DNA of 64,000 nucleotides from Rhynchopus sp. YZ270_cl-10 (lineage: Eukaryota > Euglenozoa > Diplonemea > Diplonemida > Diplonemidae): NCBI GenBank assembly GCA_964035575.1, contig OZ037917.1, positions 1,054,001 through 1,118,000 on the forward strand, in the 5' to 3' direction. The translations under genes and the position numbers were made by a program. How positions within the stretch are numbered: the stretch's first letter is position 1; each line of letters opens with the position of its first letter. The notes below the pieces were generated by a model. The model was not told where the DNA came from. It ran no database searches and saw only the letters and a program-made list of their open reading frames with translations. Positions 54,641 through 64,000 of this stretch are shown in pieces.

Positions 54641-54744
54641 TGGAAAAAAAATCAAAAAAAAAATCCGCCCCTTTTTTTTGCACCCTTTTGGCAAATTTGG
54701 CCGCTCATACCTCATATTTAGGATATGCCCTGGTACGTAACAAG

Positions 54745-55516
54745 CAGGCATATTGCTAAGTGCCGTTTCGCCGTTTTGCCTTTTTGGCCAAAATCACAAA
54801 AAATTTTTTTTGAAAACGCCGTTTCGCCGTTTTGCCTTATAAAAAAACGCCGTTTTCAAAATTAGCGAAGCGCCGTTTCCCCCGAGAAAACGGCGTTTTC
54901 AACGCGACAAAACGCCGTTTCTTGCCGTCATTTTTTGAGAAAAAGGAGACGGCAAAATCATAAAAGTAGCGTACCGTGCGCCTGCGGCGCAAGCTTGCAC
55001 ACCCTTCCCATGACATAGTTTGGCTGTAAAATAGTGCAATTTTAAGCGCGATTTTTGAAATGTTGCGTACCGTGGCTTTGCCAGGAACCTTTGGCTACCT
55101 GACTAACCTTTGGTTAGTCCATAGCCACCATTTCTTTTATAAACTTACTAAGGTTACTGATAAGGCGGACACTCACTACGGATTGCGGATCACCGGTGGC
55201 TGAAAGCTACCAAGGCACAGAGGAGGGAAGCTTTCCCGCAGAGAAGGGTTGGGGTGGTGTCCGTGGATCACAAAATGCCGAGAATATTTTTCGCTGAGTT
55301 TTCCGCACAGAAAAAAATGACTGCCTCACACAAAACCACCTTTTTGGTGGAGGCTAGGGGGGGCTATATAATACCCTCTGTGGTTGGCAGGGAGGCGCGC
55401 GCGAAGCGCGCGACGACCGCTTTCAACGGGGGGAAAATTTTTTTTCGGCCTGGGGAAAAAAAAAAGTGTCGCCGTTTTGCTTTTTTCCACTTTCGGCAAA
55501 GTTAGCAATATGCCTG
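54745..55516. mobile_element. second non-autonomous hAT-like element, 772 bp
   Basis: CAGGCATATTGCTAA (54,745-54,759) is exactly inverted at 55,502-55,516. TAACAAG flanks both ends (54,738-54,744 and 55,517-55,523), a 7-bp duplication, one short of the usual hAT eight. The TIR resembles that of its left neighbour (CAGG[G]CATAT..TAAG), implying related families. Contains repeated CGCCGTTTT strings (54,760-54,950), repeat F (54,955-55,175) and a GCGCGC palindrome near 55,395. Non-coding. Confidence 0.8.
54955..55175 (+). repeat. dispersed repeat F, copy 3
   Basis: GTAGCGTACCGTGCGCCTGC, ACATAGTTTGGCTGTAAAA and TTGCGTACCGTGGCTTTGCC, then CCATTTCTTTTATAAAC and AAGGTTACTGATAA, as in copy 1 at 12,414-12,620. 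Confidence 0.8.
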
Positions 55517-55764
55517 TAACAAGTACGCAATATAGTGTATTCCTGTTTTTTTTTTCCCCTCCGTGCACGAAGTGCGCAACAAGTACGCAAAATGGGGTTT
55601 TCAGGAGCACCAGTGGTGATATTTTTTATTGCAATACGCTCCTCACTGAGTACCTGGCCCGTGAAGAGGAAACCTCTTTGAGGCCAAAAAAAAACTTCAT
55701 CTTTTGCCAAGGCAGACACAGACAACACAAACAAAATCTCTTTTCTGTCATTCCCACAGCCGAT

Positions 55765-56202
55765 ATGGATGCTGAAGAGGCACTCTCCTGTTTGCATCGC
55801 CTTGAGGAAGAGTTTCTGGGCACGTTGACGGACAAGATCGGCCGCTTCATGCAGGATGAGGCTGCAGCTGTGAACAGTGCCTCGCTGTGTCCTGGTGTGG
55901 AGCAGAGTGCGGAGACGTATGCACTGTTTCTTGAGTATCGGAATATGGTTGAAGCAGCGCTGCACGACCATTTGGTCGCAGAAGGCCTTAGTGCCGAGGA
56001 GTTGGCCGCCATGTGTGCTCCCTTCTGTGCAAACGAAGGGGACGGTGGTGAGGTGCACCCCCTAGCTGCGTCGCTGTCGTGTGTGGAGTACATCCTGGCC
56101 GTGACGGAGTACAGTGCGTTCACACAGCTTCTCGCGGATCATCAGGCGTGTCAGCAGTGGGAAGGAGGTGATGAGATGTTGGTGGGGGGTTTGGAGGATT
56201 AG
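55765..56202 (+). CDS. BART-domain protein (ARL2BP/CFAP36-like)
   Basis: 145 aa from the ATG at 55,765, which follows a TTCCCACAG that may be a 5' UTR acceptor. One helical domain spans almost the whole protein: CLHRLEEEFLGTLTDKIGRF, ETYALFLEYRNMVEAALHDH, LSAEELAAMC and SCVEYILAVTEYSAFTQLL. This fits the BART fold, which binds small ARL-type GTPases; ARL2BP acts in mitochondria and cilia, CFAP36 in cilia. Binding partner cannot be deduced. Recognition is by helix pattern, not strong motif identity, so a different small helical protein is possible. Its neighbour encodes a TTLL, also cilium-linked. Confidence 0.65.
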   Translation: MDAEEALSCLHRLEEEFLGTLTDKIGRFMQDEAAAVNSASLCPGVEQSAETYALFLEYRNMVEAALHDHLVAEGLSAEELAAMCAPFCANEGDGGEVHPLAASLSCVEYILAVTEYSAFTQLLADHQACQQWEGGDEMLVGGLED

Positions 56203-57330
56203 GGGAAAGGGGGAGGGGAGGGAGGAGGGGGGAGTGGGTGTACCATATTCTGTTTCATTTCGCAGGGGGTTTAATAATGCTTTACAGCGCAATGTTTTAA
56301 CCTGCTTGATGGCGTTTTTTGTTCTTCTCTTTCCTGTCGTGAAATGTTCTGAAGGTATTGCCAAGCAATGCCAGCGTTAGGCTACTATAACCAAATTTTG
56401 TTTGCTGATTTCCCCCCTTTTTCTAAAAATAACCACGATAAAAAAGCACCATTTTGTGTTGCGATACAACAATTTCTACTCCACTAAACTAACCGAGTGG
56501 TAAAATGATCTTGAGATAAAGCGAAAAAAAGACTACTTATTGAACCCACACATGCACACTCTGCCGTCTTGTATCTGTCCTACCCCACTTCTGATGGCAC
56601 TTTGTTGCGAATGTCACTTCAAGTGGAAGTGTTGGGAGCAACATAGTGACTGTGTTACAGAAGCAAATATGGTTGTGATCAAACGACAACAGAAGATGTT
56701 GGTGATGCAACGCAGGAAGAGGATATGGACCTATTATACACCCTCACATGGTGTGGCTGAAGGGGGGGTGCTATTTTTGGGCTATTTTCTGCTACTTTCT
56801 TCTCTTTTCTGCTATTCTGAGCATCTGGATTTTTTGATGCGGCTGAAGGGAGGTGCTATTTTGTGCTACTTTCTGCTATTTTAGGGTCGTCAGCCACACC
56901 ATCACAGGTAAATATTGAGAACATAGACTTTGTTGAGTGCCATGATTTGAACAAAAGGTCGTCAAATTACCCCAAAAAACCCCAATCCGCCAAACTTATT
57001 TGGACTCCAAGTTATTTGGAGTATTATGACAACCCAAATTCTTGGCTTCGTGTGCCCTACACAGTCCTTTGCCCCAAGAGAAAATGAAGAGCCCCACCCA
57101 CCACCCACCCACCCACCCACCAATTCCAGAACACACCACACACCCTTCTCCCCCCCAGTAGTTCCCCCCCTCCCTCTTTCTGAGGTGTGTTGCATTTCCC
57201 TTCTCCTCCTCCTCCCTCCTCCCCCTCCCTGATCCTTGCTCTCTCTCTCCCCACCCCCACTCTCCGCAAAGAGAACCTGAGAGAGAAGGGGGGGTCTTTT
57301 TTTTTGTATTTGAGTTAGAAAAAAAAAAAA
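56203..57330. other. intergenic spacer; C-rich tract before the TTLL gene
   Basis: No supported gene. 56,538-56,602 weakly matches the 290-bp duplicate. 56,750-56,885 holds two imperfect copies of a GGCTGAAGGG..GTGCTATTTT..TTTCTGCTA unit about 86 bp apart. 57,085-57,290 is strongly C- and CT-rich on the + strand, including (CCCA)n at 57,092-57,121, so the minus strand could form G-quadruplexes just 5' of the TTLL start. Confidence 0.55.
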
Positions 57331-59754
57331 ATGCACGCAGCAAGCCTTTGCACCCCGTCTACTGGCCGCGGACTGTTCCCCGGCTGCTTTTCTGATGAGA
57401 TCGACACCATGCAGATCGCCCCAGGAACGGAGCTCTACATCGACCCTCAGACATACCCTGCTGTGGGGCTTTATGTTCCGGATCCTAAGGGAGGTAAAGT
57501 TGCGGGGACACGACCGTCAATGATAACAGGGCTGCGCGATAGAGACCCTGAAGCACATGCCAAAAAAATGGCCCATCTCAAACGCCCCAGGGTAACCGCA
57601 CCTCGATCGGTTCTGCCAAGACCAGGAATGGCGGTGTCACCTATCTCGAAGAAGCGAAGCCCGAACCTGCCTCCCTTGGGAACCGATGCTGCCCCGCATG
57701 GGAAGAGACGGAGTGACGTCATGGAGGAGGACGACGTCCACGAGGCTGCCGCTGCGCCGCAGTGCCCTTTAAACAGCGTGCCCTACACAGTGTCACGCAT
57801 CGTGGTCGGACCGTACACCGCAGACACCGGGTACGGCACGGTGCTCACCTCCATCTACTACCCACCACCGAAGCCTAAGGAGATAGGTCTTCCTGCAGAA
57901 GAGATCAACGCATTAATCCACAAACCCGACCAGCTTGCAACAAAGGAGGTTCGAGTACAAGAGTCCAACCCTCGTAAAGCGTTGTTATACAAAATAGGCC
58001 CCGGAGCGGTTGCGTTTCGGGTCGTTCTCAATACATTCGACAACGCTGGAATGCGGCACACAGCTGGAGAAAATTGGAATATTTTATGGGCGAAAAGGAT
58101 TGACCCCTCCGTCTGGGGTAATATGGGGTATTATACGAGAGTAAACCACTTTCCGGGGACCTGGGGGATTGGAAGAAAGGATCAGTTGCATAAAAATGTG
58201 CAGAGGTTTAGAAAAACGTTTGGCGCGGCTTTTGATATTACTCCACAATCTTGGGTGCTTCCGCAGGATACAAAGCAGTTGGGTGCTGACATGATGGCCC
58301 ATCCTGGTACAACGTATATTCTCAAGCCATGTGCATCATCATGTGGAAAGGGGATTAGATTGATCACGAAACTTCCACAAAACAAAATAAAATCGTCGGT
58401 GGTACAGAGATACATTCCTAACCCATTTTTGGTGGAGCAGAGGAAGTTTGATTTGCGTATTTACGTTGCGGTGACAGGGTTCGACCCGTTGAGGATCTAT
58501 ATTTTCGATGAAGGGCTTTGTAGGTTTGCAGCAGAGAAGTATCCTGGAGCTGGGGCCGAGTTGGGGAATTCTTACGCGCATTTGACGAATTATAGTATTT
58601 CGAAGACCGCGATTCTCAAAAAGGATGAAAAAGACGCAGCGAGCGAGGCGGATGGACCGAAGGACATCAAATGGATGCTGTCGGAGCTGAAGGCGTACCT
58701 CCTGGCGAGAGGGGAGGAAGGGTTCTCACAGTGGCAGAGTGTGCGGAAGCAGGTGCAGGATGTGATCATCAAGACCTTCATCACTGTCGAGACGGATGTG
58801 TGCAACGCAACATTGAAGAACTGTAAGTACCCCAACGGGCACGGCTGTTTTGAGTTGTTTGGGTTCGATCTGATGGTGGTATGATATGTTTTCTTTACTG
58901 TGCGATAACGATTGTGATAAAAATGGTGACTACACACAGAGAGGCTTCGGGATCATCGGATTTTCCTTTTCTCTATTTACAGTCATACATTCATTGCGTA
59001 ATATGCGCAAAAAATAATCAAAAAAAATGTACCAAAAATCACAAAACCACACATTTTTTTTTAAACCTTTTCTCTATTATCACTCATCCCCTTAACCCCT
59101 ACACACTAACCAGAAAATGAAAATTCTGCTTCAATTTTTTCTTCAACTACACCCCTCCACACAGGACACCAACATGAAGGTCTACGTGCTCGAAGCCAAC
59201 ATCATGCCCTCTCTCGCCACCGGCAACCCTCTCGACAAGGCGGTTAAGAACCGCCTTCTCTCGCACCTCATCACCCTTGTGGGCGTGGTCCCACACGACA
59301 GAGAAACCGCCAAGCAGGAAGAAGACAAGGGAACCATGAACTGGTCCGCACGCGAGGCAAACCGTACCTGCAAATACATCAACGGCAAGGTCCCTACCGG
59401 GGCGAAGCGGGCAAGAGACCAAAAGGCCTTCTTCGACACTCTTACTGACAACGACAAACGCCTTATCGTGGAGGCTGAAGAAGAGCTGCACAGAGCCCAA
59501 GGCTTTTACCGGGTGTTCCCAACGAAGAACACATGGGAACGTTACGCACAGTACTTCGATGTGACCAGATATAGAAACGAGCTGTTGGCACGGTGGGAAG
59601 CAGAGAAGGAGGCAGATGTAGCAAGACAGATGGACTCGGGGTATGTATTTTTTTGACTTTTTGAATTTTTTTGTGAAAAAAAAATAAAATCAGTGCGCCG
59701 CCTCCAGTTGACAGTGATTGGGATGTCCCGGTTCCGCAAGCCAAGGTACAATAG
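57331..59754 (+). CDS. tubulin tyrosine ligase-like (TTLL4/5-type glutamylase), three exons
   Basis: Predicted to add glutamate side chains to tubulin on axonemal or cortical microtubules. Exons 57,331-58,878, 59,165-59,640 and 59,694-59,754. Intron 1 is phase 0 (donor GTATGA, acceptor CACACAG) and intron 2 is phase 2 (GTATGT, 53 bp); 694 aa. N-terminal 150 residues are low-complexity. TTL domain: NHFPGTWGIGRKDQLHKN, PQSWVLPQD, YILKPCASSCGKGIRLI, VVQRYIPNPFLV, KFDLRIYVAVTGFDPLRIY, LTNYSISK, CFELFGFDLMVDTNMKVYV and the magnesium-site LEANIMPSL, where exon 1 joins exon 2. The short last exon adds APPPVDSDWDVPVPQAKVQ. All key ATP and metal residues seem present. Intron 1 holds repeat B. Confidence 0.93.
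58897..58979 (+). repeat. dispersed repeat B, copy in TTLL intron 1
   Basis: CTGTGCGATAACGATTGTGA, GGTGACTACACACAGAGAGG, CTTCGGGATCATC, ending in TTTTCTCTATTTACAG, an acceptor-like end not used as the main splice site here. Closest to 36,309-36,387. Confidence 0.75.
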
Positions 59755-61798
59755 ATGAATGAAGGAAGAAAAAAATAAAAATATTTCAAAAATATGGACC
59801 AGCGTACATAGTACGGTGGTAATGTGAAAACATTGTGGTCAATAATGGTGTGATTTTTTTGTTTTAGAAAAGGGGCAGGTAAAGAGAAAATAAGAGATTT
59901 GGAAGGGGGAAAAAAAACTGTTTTTTGTGTCTGTAATGTACGGACAACTGTACTCAATGCCTCAATTAATTGAGTACCGATGTTATCCTCACCCAAAGGT
60001 GGTTGTGCTTACGGCAATTTTTGTGTGACACAATACAATAGAAAAGAAAAGAAAAGAAAAAAAAAAAACAATCTCTTAAAATCGCAACCCTAGGTTTTCC
60101 TTTTCAACAACAAAAAAAAGCTAAATAAATCACCCAGCCCTTCTACTCCCCACAACCCAAAACCTACCCAACTAGATACTTATTGTGTGTTATGATTTTG
60201 CTTTTTTTTTTTTTTTTTTGGATCCCCAATTTTAACTGTTTAAATCAGGAGGGAAAAAAAGGGGTTCGGGGGGAAGGGGGGGGAAGAGCTTCTAATTTGT
60301 GCGCTGTTTTTTTGAGCTTCAGTTATTTTGCAAATGTGGGTGTTTTTTTTTTAAACAGGGGCTTTTGTTTTTGCTTTTGTTATTATCTTTTTTTAAAGTA
60401 TAGTGGAAGTTCATCCTCATGTCTACACTAATACAATCAAGTTTTCAAAATAAAAAGGCGACATTGTGTACAGATCCTACCTCGGTAGGTGATTGTCGAT
60501 ACAACAAAAAAAACACAAGCTGTGTGCGTGTATGTCTTTTCTGTACCTACTCCAACTTAGTGCGGAATGGCAAATTCTCTTTTTTTTTTTAGAAATGGCG
60601 ATATTTGAATAGGACCTCACTTCTTTTTGGTGGGTGATTTTGTCGGTGCAAGAAAAGAGGGGGAAAAAAATGCAAAAGGTTGACGAACCCATCCTCGGAC
60701 AGGGTGATTGTCGAAACTGCACAAAACAGCAATTCCATTTTTTTTCACCTTTTCACACTGCGTATTATGTTCTCTTTTTGTCTTAAGACCAACCTACTAT
60801 TGGTCATGAGGCTTAGACAGTGGAGATTGCACAACTGTGGCAACACAACCGAGGCAACTACACTACTCCAAACAATTTATCAAAAAAAAACAAAACTTTG
60901 TTCCACGCAGCTTAGGTTTATCCTATATAAACTTTTGTTTTATTGTTTTCCCCCCTGCCTGCGTCCGATGAACGGTGATGCGTTTGCACAACTTCCACTT
61001 TTTCCTCCCTTCCGAATACGATGGGGTATGCACACTGAGGTACTGTTTTTTCATCTTTCCTATTAAGATGTAAATGACGAAAATGTATTGTAGGACTGCA
61101 TGGTGAGGGGGTCCACCCCCCACAGTGCACCGGTCATTGTACCAAAGGTACGCTGTCAATTCTAAAAAGATTGCCCGGCTTTGAGCGCACAAACAAAAGA
61201 CACGATCTTTTTTAAGGTGACTAAAAAGAGGGGCTAGACCGATGATCCACCCTTTAAAATCCCGCAATAATATAGGTCCACCCGGATTGTAGGTCAACAT
61301 CCCCCTTGGAGCACGAGCGGCTTGGGTTCATCTTATAAGCTTTTTTTTTCCTTTTATGTTTTCAAGACACGTTTTTTTCTTTTCTTTGACATTATTTTTT
61401 TGTAGAGAATTCTCAGTAGGATGTTTATTTTGTTGGTGATTTATTTTTCAAAAACAAAAACAAAAATAACAAAAAGAACAAATCAGTTTTATTCAATTTC
61501 CTCCTTTTTTTTGCCTTCTTTTAAACAGGAGAAAAGAAAAGAAAAAAATTAGCAACGGAGAAAAAAGCAAGTTTTCTTTTTAAAGAGTGACACCCACATC
61601 CATTGTATCCCTTTTCTTTTATCCGCTCAAATTAGCGACTCATGGTTTGTGCTCCTCTAGCCTCTCCCACACTGTGAAACGGGCAGAGGACCCCCAACTG
61701 AACGCTATATCACAGAGGCCTAATTCCCCTGTGTTCGCAATGATCCTTCCATTCATCTGATGAGTGGAAGCGGGAGTAGCACAATGTCATATCAGGAT
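59755..61798. other. 2-kb spacer, dense in repeats C, D, B, A
   Basis: No supported gene. Repeat C 60,396-60,450; repeat D 60,456-60,506 directly after it; repeat D 60,681-60,726; B-like 60,908-60,950; repeat A 61,068-61,160; B-like 61,215-61,250 and 61,303-61,345. All + strand. Many homopolymer runs and A/T-rich stretches between. Confidence 0.6.
61068..61160 (+). repeat. dispersed repeat A, copy
   Basis: TGTAGGACTGCATGGTGAGG, GTCCACCCCCCACAGTGCAC, CGGTCATTGTACCAAAGGTA. The 3' GTATTTCAAGTC block is missing. Confidence 0.7.
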
Positions 61799-61825
61799 GG
61801 GGTGGCGACAAGGGGGGTCGGAACT

Positions 61826-62015
61826 GGGCAGTCACGAAAAATCACGAAAAATCACAAAGAATCATTTTTCTTCTTTGTGATTCTTTGCGACAGGTCGTGA
61901 TTTTTTGTGACCTTTTTGCGATTTTTTGTGATTTTTTGTGATCTTTTGTGATCTTTTGTGATTTCTTGTGATGTTTTGTGATGTTTTGTGATTTTTTGTG
62001 ATTTTTTGTGATCGA
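61826..62015. repeat. tandem AAATCACGA / TGTGATTTTT repeat
   Basis: Begins as AAATCACGAA repeats and turns near 61,865 into the inverse, TTTTGTGATT repeats of about 10 bp, so the block can fold back on itself. Confidence 0.8.
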
Positions 62016-62087
62016 CATATTTTGAGATGAGCTTTTTTTTGTCCCACTCTGGCACTGTGTATACTGTGTATACCGTGTATACTGTGT

Positions 62088-62215
62088 ATACTGTGGAAAT
62101 TGACCAAAAACGAGAACTTGTCCATTTCGGCAAATTGACCCCACCACTGGCCGGACGGATTCCGGAAATGCAAATGCCGGCGTTTAAAAATTTCACCAAT
62201 GAAAACAAAACAAAA
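62088..62215 (-). repeat. dispersed repeat E, copy 3 (inverted)
   Basis: Matches 54,530-54,620 almost base for base through GGCCGGACGGATTCCGG and again abuts a short GTATAC-type tandem repeat (62,052-62,090). Confidence 0.85.
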
Positions 62216-62529
62216 ATTTCCAACAACAAACAACACATGAATGCCCCCCAAAACGGCATGACATCTGGTAGAAACAGGGTAGGGAATCGGTTATGCAGCC
62301 ACGCCGAAAAAGTTCAATTTTAAGCGAAACTTACGCGCAGAACTGAGAACAACTGAGCACAACTGAGCACAATTCCACCACAATTACAGCACAATTGCAG
62401 CAGCCCAAAACGGTACACTTTTGTGATTTTTCGTGATTTTTTGTGAATTTTTGTGATTTTTTGTGATCGAGAGAATTTGAAAATATTTTTTGTGAATATT
62501 TTTTTCCACACCCCCCCTGTCGCCACCCC

Positions 62530-63541
62530 ACAGGATGTAAAACCATGAAATTGGATGTAGGACTTGCATTGTTTGGTGTCCACCCCACGGTACAGCCGGG
62601 TCATACACCACCCAAGGTACATTGTTCACGAGAAGGGCTTTGTATTTCAACTCTACTTTTTTTTTTTCAAAGTGGTACAGAGGTTTTTTTTGGGACCGGT
62701 TTTTTTGACCTTAGGGGGGGTGAGGTGTTTTTCGGGTTGCAAAAATTTTCGCGCGCTTCGCGCGCGAAGCCCCTGGAGAAGCTGGTTCGTGGGGGATTTT
62801 TGGAATCCGTCCGCGCTGTGGTGGGGTCAATTTGACGAAATGGACAAGTTCTTGGCTTTTGGTCAACATCAGTGTAAGGGCCAAGTGATCCTGCCGACTG
62901 AACAAGAAAAGGGGGAAACTGGGTCAGGGCTGCCGCGCCGCAGGCGGAAATTTTTAGATGCCGTACACTTTTTTGAGTTAAGTACCCAGTACCATGTCAT
63001 ACAATTTACAGTAAGCTTGCGCCGCAGGCGCACGGTACGCTACTTTTATGATTTCGCCCTATCCTTTTTTCTCATTCCTCGTTGGGTTCTACGAGCTCCG
63101 TCCGTCAAATTCTAGGAAAACACGTCCACCCTCTAACTCCCTTAGATGGTTCTTGGGGCGCGAGAAAGGTATCGGGGGGAGAGTAAGAGAACACCATCAA
63201 GATTTTTTTTTTATTTTTCAAAAAAAAATTTTATTTTCACCCCCCCAAAAGCCGGAAAAAAAATCGTGGGGGGGGGGTGAAACCCCCCCCCACCCCCCCG
63301 TAAAAAAACCTCTGAAGTGGTACATTTAGTGCACCCTATTATACCTTCTATTCAGTAGAATAGTTAGTATATGAAACAATTCAAAGTGGTTTACATCTGA
63401 TATATCCTACCCCCCGCTCTACAGTGGGTTAGTCGGAGGTATGCCTGCATCAACAACAACCAATTAACCAAACCTTTTATCACCAAACCCCCCTCCAGAA
63501 TACACACAAATACGCGCTTCTTTTCTTTGAACAACAAAACA
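62530..63541. other. spacer with repeats A, E and F and GC-rich homopolymers
   Basis: Repeat A 62,537-62,665; GCGCGCTTCGCGCGC palindrome near 62,752; repeat E copy 4 at 62,800-62,870; repeat F fragment inverted at 63,010-63,052; long C and G runs at 63,240-63,298. The last 240 bp are the 5' flank of the gene below. No gene seen. Confidence 0.6.
62537..62665 (+). repeat. dispersed repeat A, copy
   Basis: AAACCATGAAATTGGATGTA, GGACTTGCATTG, CCCACGGTACAGCCGGGTCA, CATTGTTCACGAGAAGGGCT and GTATTTCAACTCTAC. Very similar to 41,924-42,037. Confidence 0.8.
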
Positions 63542-64000
63542 ATGAGTGAATATTGTTCGACCTCCTCTCGTGCATCATACAGCGCTGATGGTGGCAGCCA
63601 CACCCCTATCGAGGCAGCACCACCACCAAGCAGGAGCATGCCTGCCACAGATAGCGTCACCTCCTTGCCTCTCCCCAACGCCACACCCACACCCTCTACT
63701 TCTGCTGACATCGGGGCACCTCGGGCCCTGGGAGACCAAGGTGCTGATGTACTACATACCCCATTATTGCTATCGGACGCTTTAGAACATATAGCCATTC
63801 TCGAGAGGAAGCTGCAATCAGCAGGGGAAGAGTTAAAGCGGAAGGTAAAAAGGCATAGTCCCACCCCAATACAGAATCTCATAGCGCAATTGCCATATCC
63901 GTCTGAACCGTGTCTCAGTCTTTGTTTTGCATGTGGAGTGGAAACCGATGAAGATCTCTTTAAAATCACGCCAGAAACGTTGACCAATAAGATCCTTCGA
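63542..64000 (+). CDS. unknown protein, 5' part only (runs off window)
   Basis: ATG preceded by CAAAACA opens a frame of 153 codons with no stop up to the window edge. Residues 1-75 are Ser/Thr/Pro/Ala-rich and probably disordered. Residues 82-112 form a charged helix (LEHIAILERKLQSAGEELKR), likely coiled coil, then a Cys-containing stretch (CLSLCFACGVETDEDLF). An in-frame GTAAAA (63,845) is a possible donor, so the last part could be intronic. Family not recognised. Confidence 0.6.
   Translation, partial: MSEYCSTSSRASYSADGGSHTPIEAAPPPSRSMPATDSVTSLPLPNATPTPSTSADIGAPRALGDQGADVLHTPLLLSDALEHIAILERKLQSAGEELKRKVKRHSPTPIQNLIAQLPYPSEPCLSLCFACGVETDEDLFKITPETLTNKILR

Larger units (their letters stand above)
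53016..54732. mobile_element. non-autonomous hAT element, 1,717 bp, perfect 8-bp duplication
   Basis: CAGGGCATATCCTAA (53,016-53,030) is exactly inverted at 54,718-54,732, and GTACGTAA flanks both sides (53,008-53,015 and 54,733-54,740). These are textbook hAT features. It has no transposase. The interior holds sequence akin to 10,680-11,310, a 738-bp heptamer satellite and an inverted copy of repeat E. TIRs differ from the complete hAT at 45,482, so mobilisation by that transposase is uncertain. Confidence 0.92.
61799..62529. mobile_element. putative foldback/TIR element, 731 bp
   Basis: GGGGTGGCGACA at 61,799-61,810 is inverted at 62,518-62,529, in each case next to a G6-7 (or C7) run. AGGAT occurs just outside both ends, though offset by two bases on the right, so a target duplication is uncertain. 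Inside are TGTGATTTTT repeats on both sides (61,826-62,015 and 62,420-62,468), a 10-bp TGTATACTG array and repeat E inverted. Non-coding. Confidence 0.5.

Noticed and set aside
53669-54751. Long open frames of 250-360 aa on both strands (YTVHSTQ and VYCVLCT repeats)
   Set aside because: They are produced by the stop-free heptamer CTGTGTA array and flanking transposon sequence; they overlap on both strands and in several frames.

Overview
The window is nuclear DNA of a unicellular eukaryote. Several genes are split by GT-AG introns (donors mostly GTATG, acceptors CAG), intergenic spaces are AT- and homopolymer-rich, and the products are eukaryotic: a CLC chloride/proton exchanger with CBS domains, ALG5, an SLC35A-type nucleotide-sugar transporter, a tubulin-glutamylase-like TTLL, ubiquitin relatives and cathepsin-L proteases. 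A TTLL and a BART-domain protein suggest cilia or flagella. The proteases and the BspA-like leucine-rich-repeat protein recall those of excavate protists, but the introns argue against a typical kinetoplastid. I do not name a species.

Layout. 1-10,672 is an uninterrupted 38-bp satellite with higher-order periods of about 755 and 4,091 bp. 10,673-16,289 is transposon debris with no convincing host gene: G-rich tracts, a perfect 29-bp-arm palindrome, and three short elements bounded by terminal inverted repeats (TIRs), two with good target-site duplications. 16,290-45,310 is the gene-rich part, with all host genes on the + strand: CLC exchanger, an unknown membrane-anchored protein, cathepsin L 1, a polyubiquitin pseudogene, an antisense tandem pseudogene, a small coiled-coil protein, ALG5, a 767-aa conserved unknown, a ubiquitin-like protein, cathepsin L 2, nucleotide-sugar transporter, ubiquitin-like/LRR protein and a degenerate SDR. 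45,482-49,257 is an apparently complete hAT transposon with an open 1,038-aa transposase on the minus strand. Then follow an RPAP1-like helical-repeat protein (49,472-52,669), two adjacent non-autonomous hAT-type elements (53,016-55,516), the first carrying a 0.74-kb heptamer satellite, a BART protein, a three-exon TTLL gene, a repeat-rich spacer, and the 5' part of an unknown gene running off the right edge.

How things fit together. ALG5 (dolichol-phosphate-glucose synthesis at the ER) and the nucleotide-sugar transporter (Golgi lumen supply) both serve protein glycosylation, and the two secreted cathepsins are likely clients of that pathway; the genes are not an operon. The most unusual aspect is a set of short dispersed repeats (families A-D here). 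Every copy I found lies on the + strand like the host genes, and copies sit inside introns of the CLC, ALG5, transporter and TTLL genes. They may be introner-like or SINE-like elements. A second set (families E and F) is carried within or beside non-autonomous DNA transposons.
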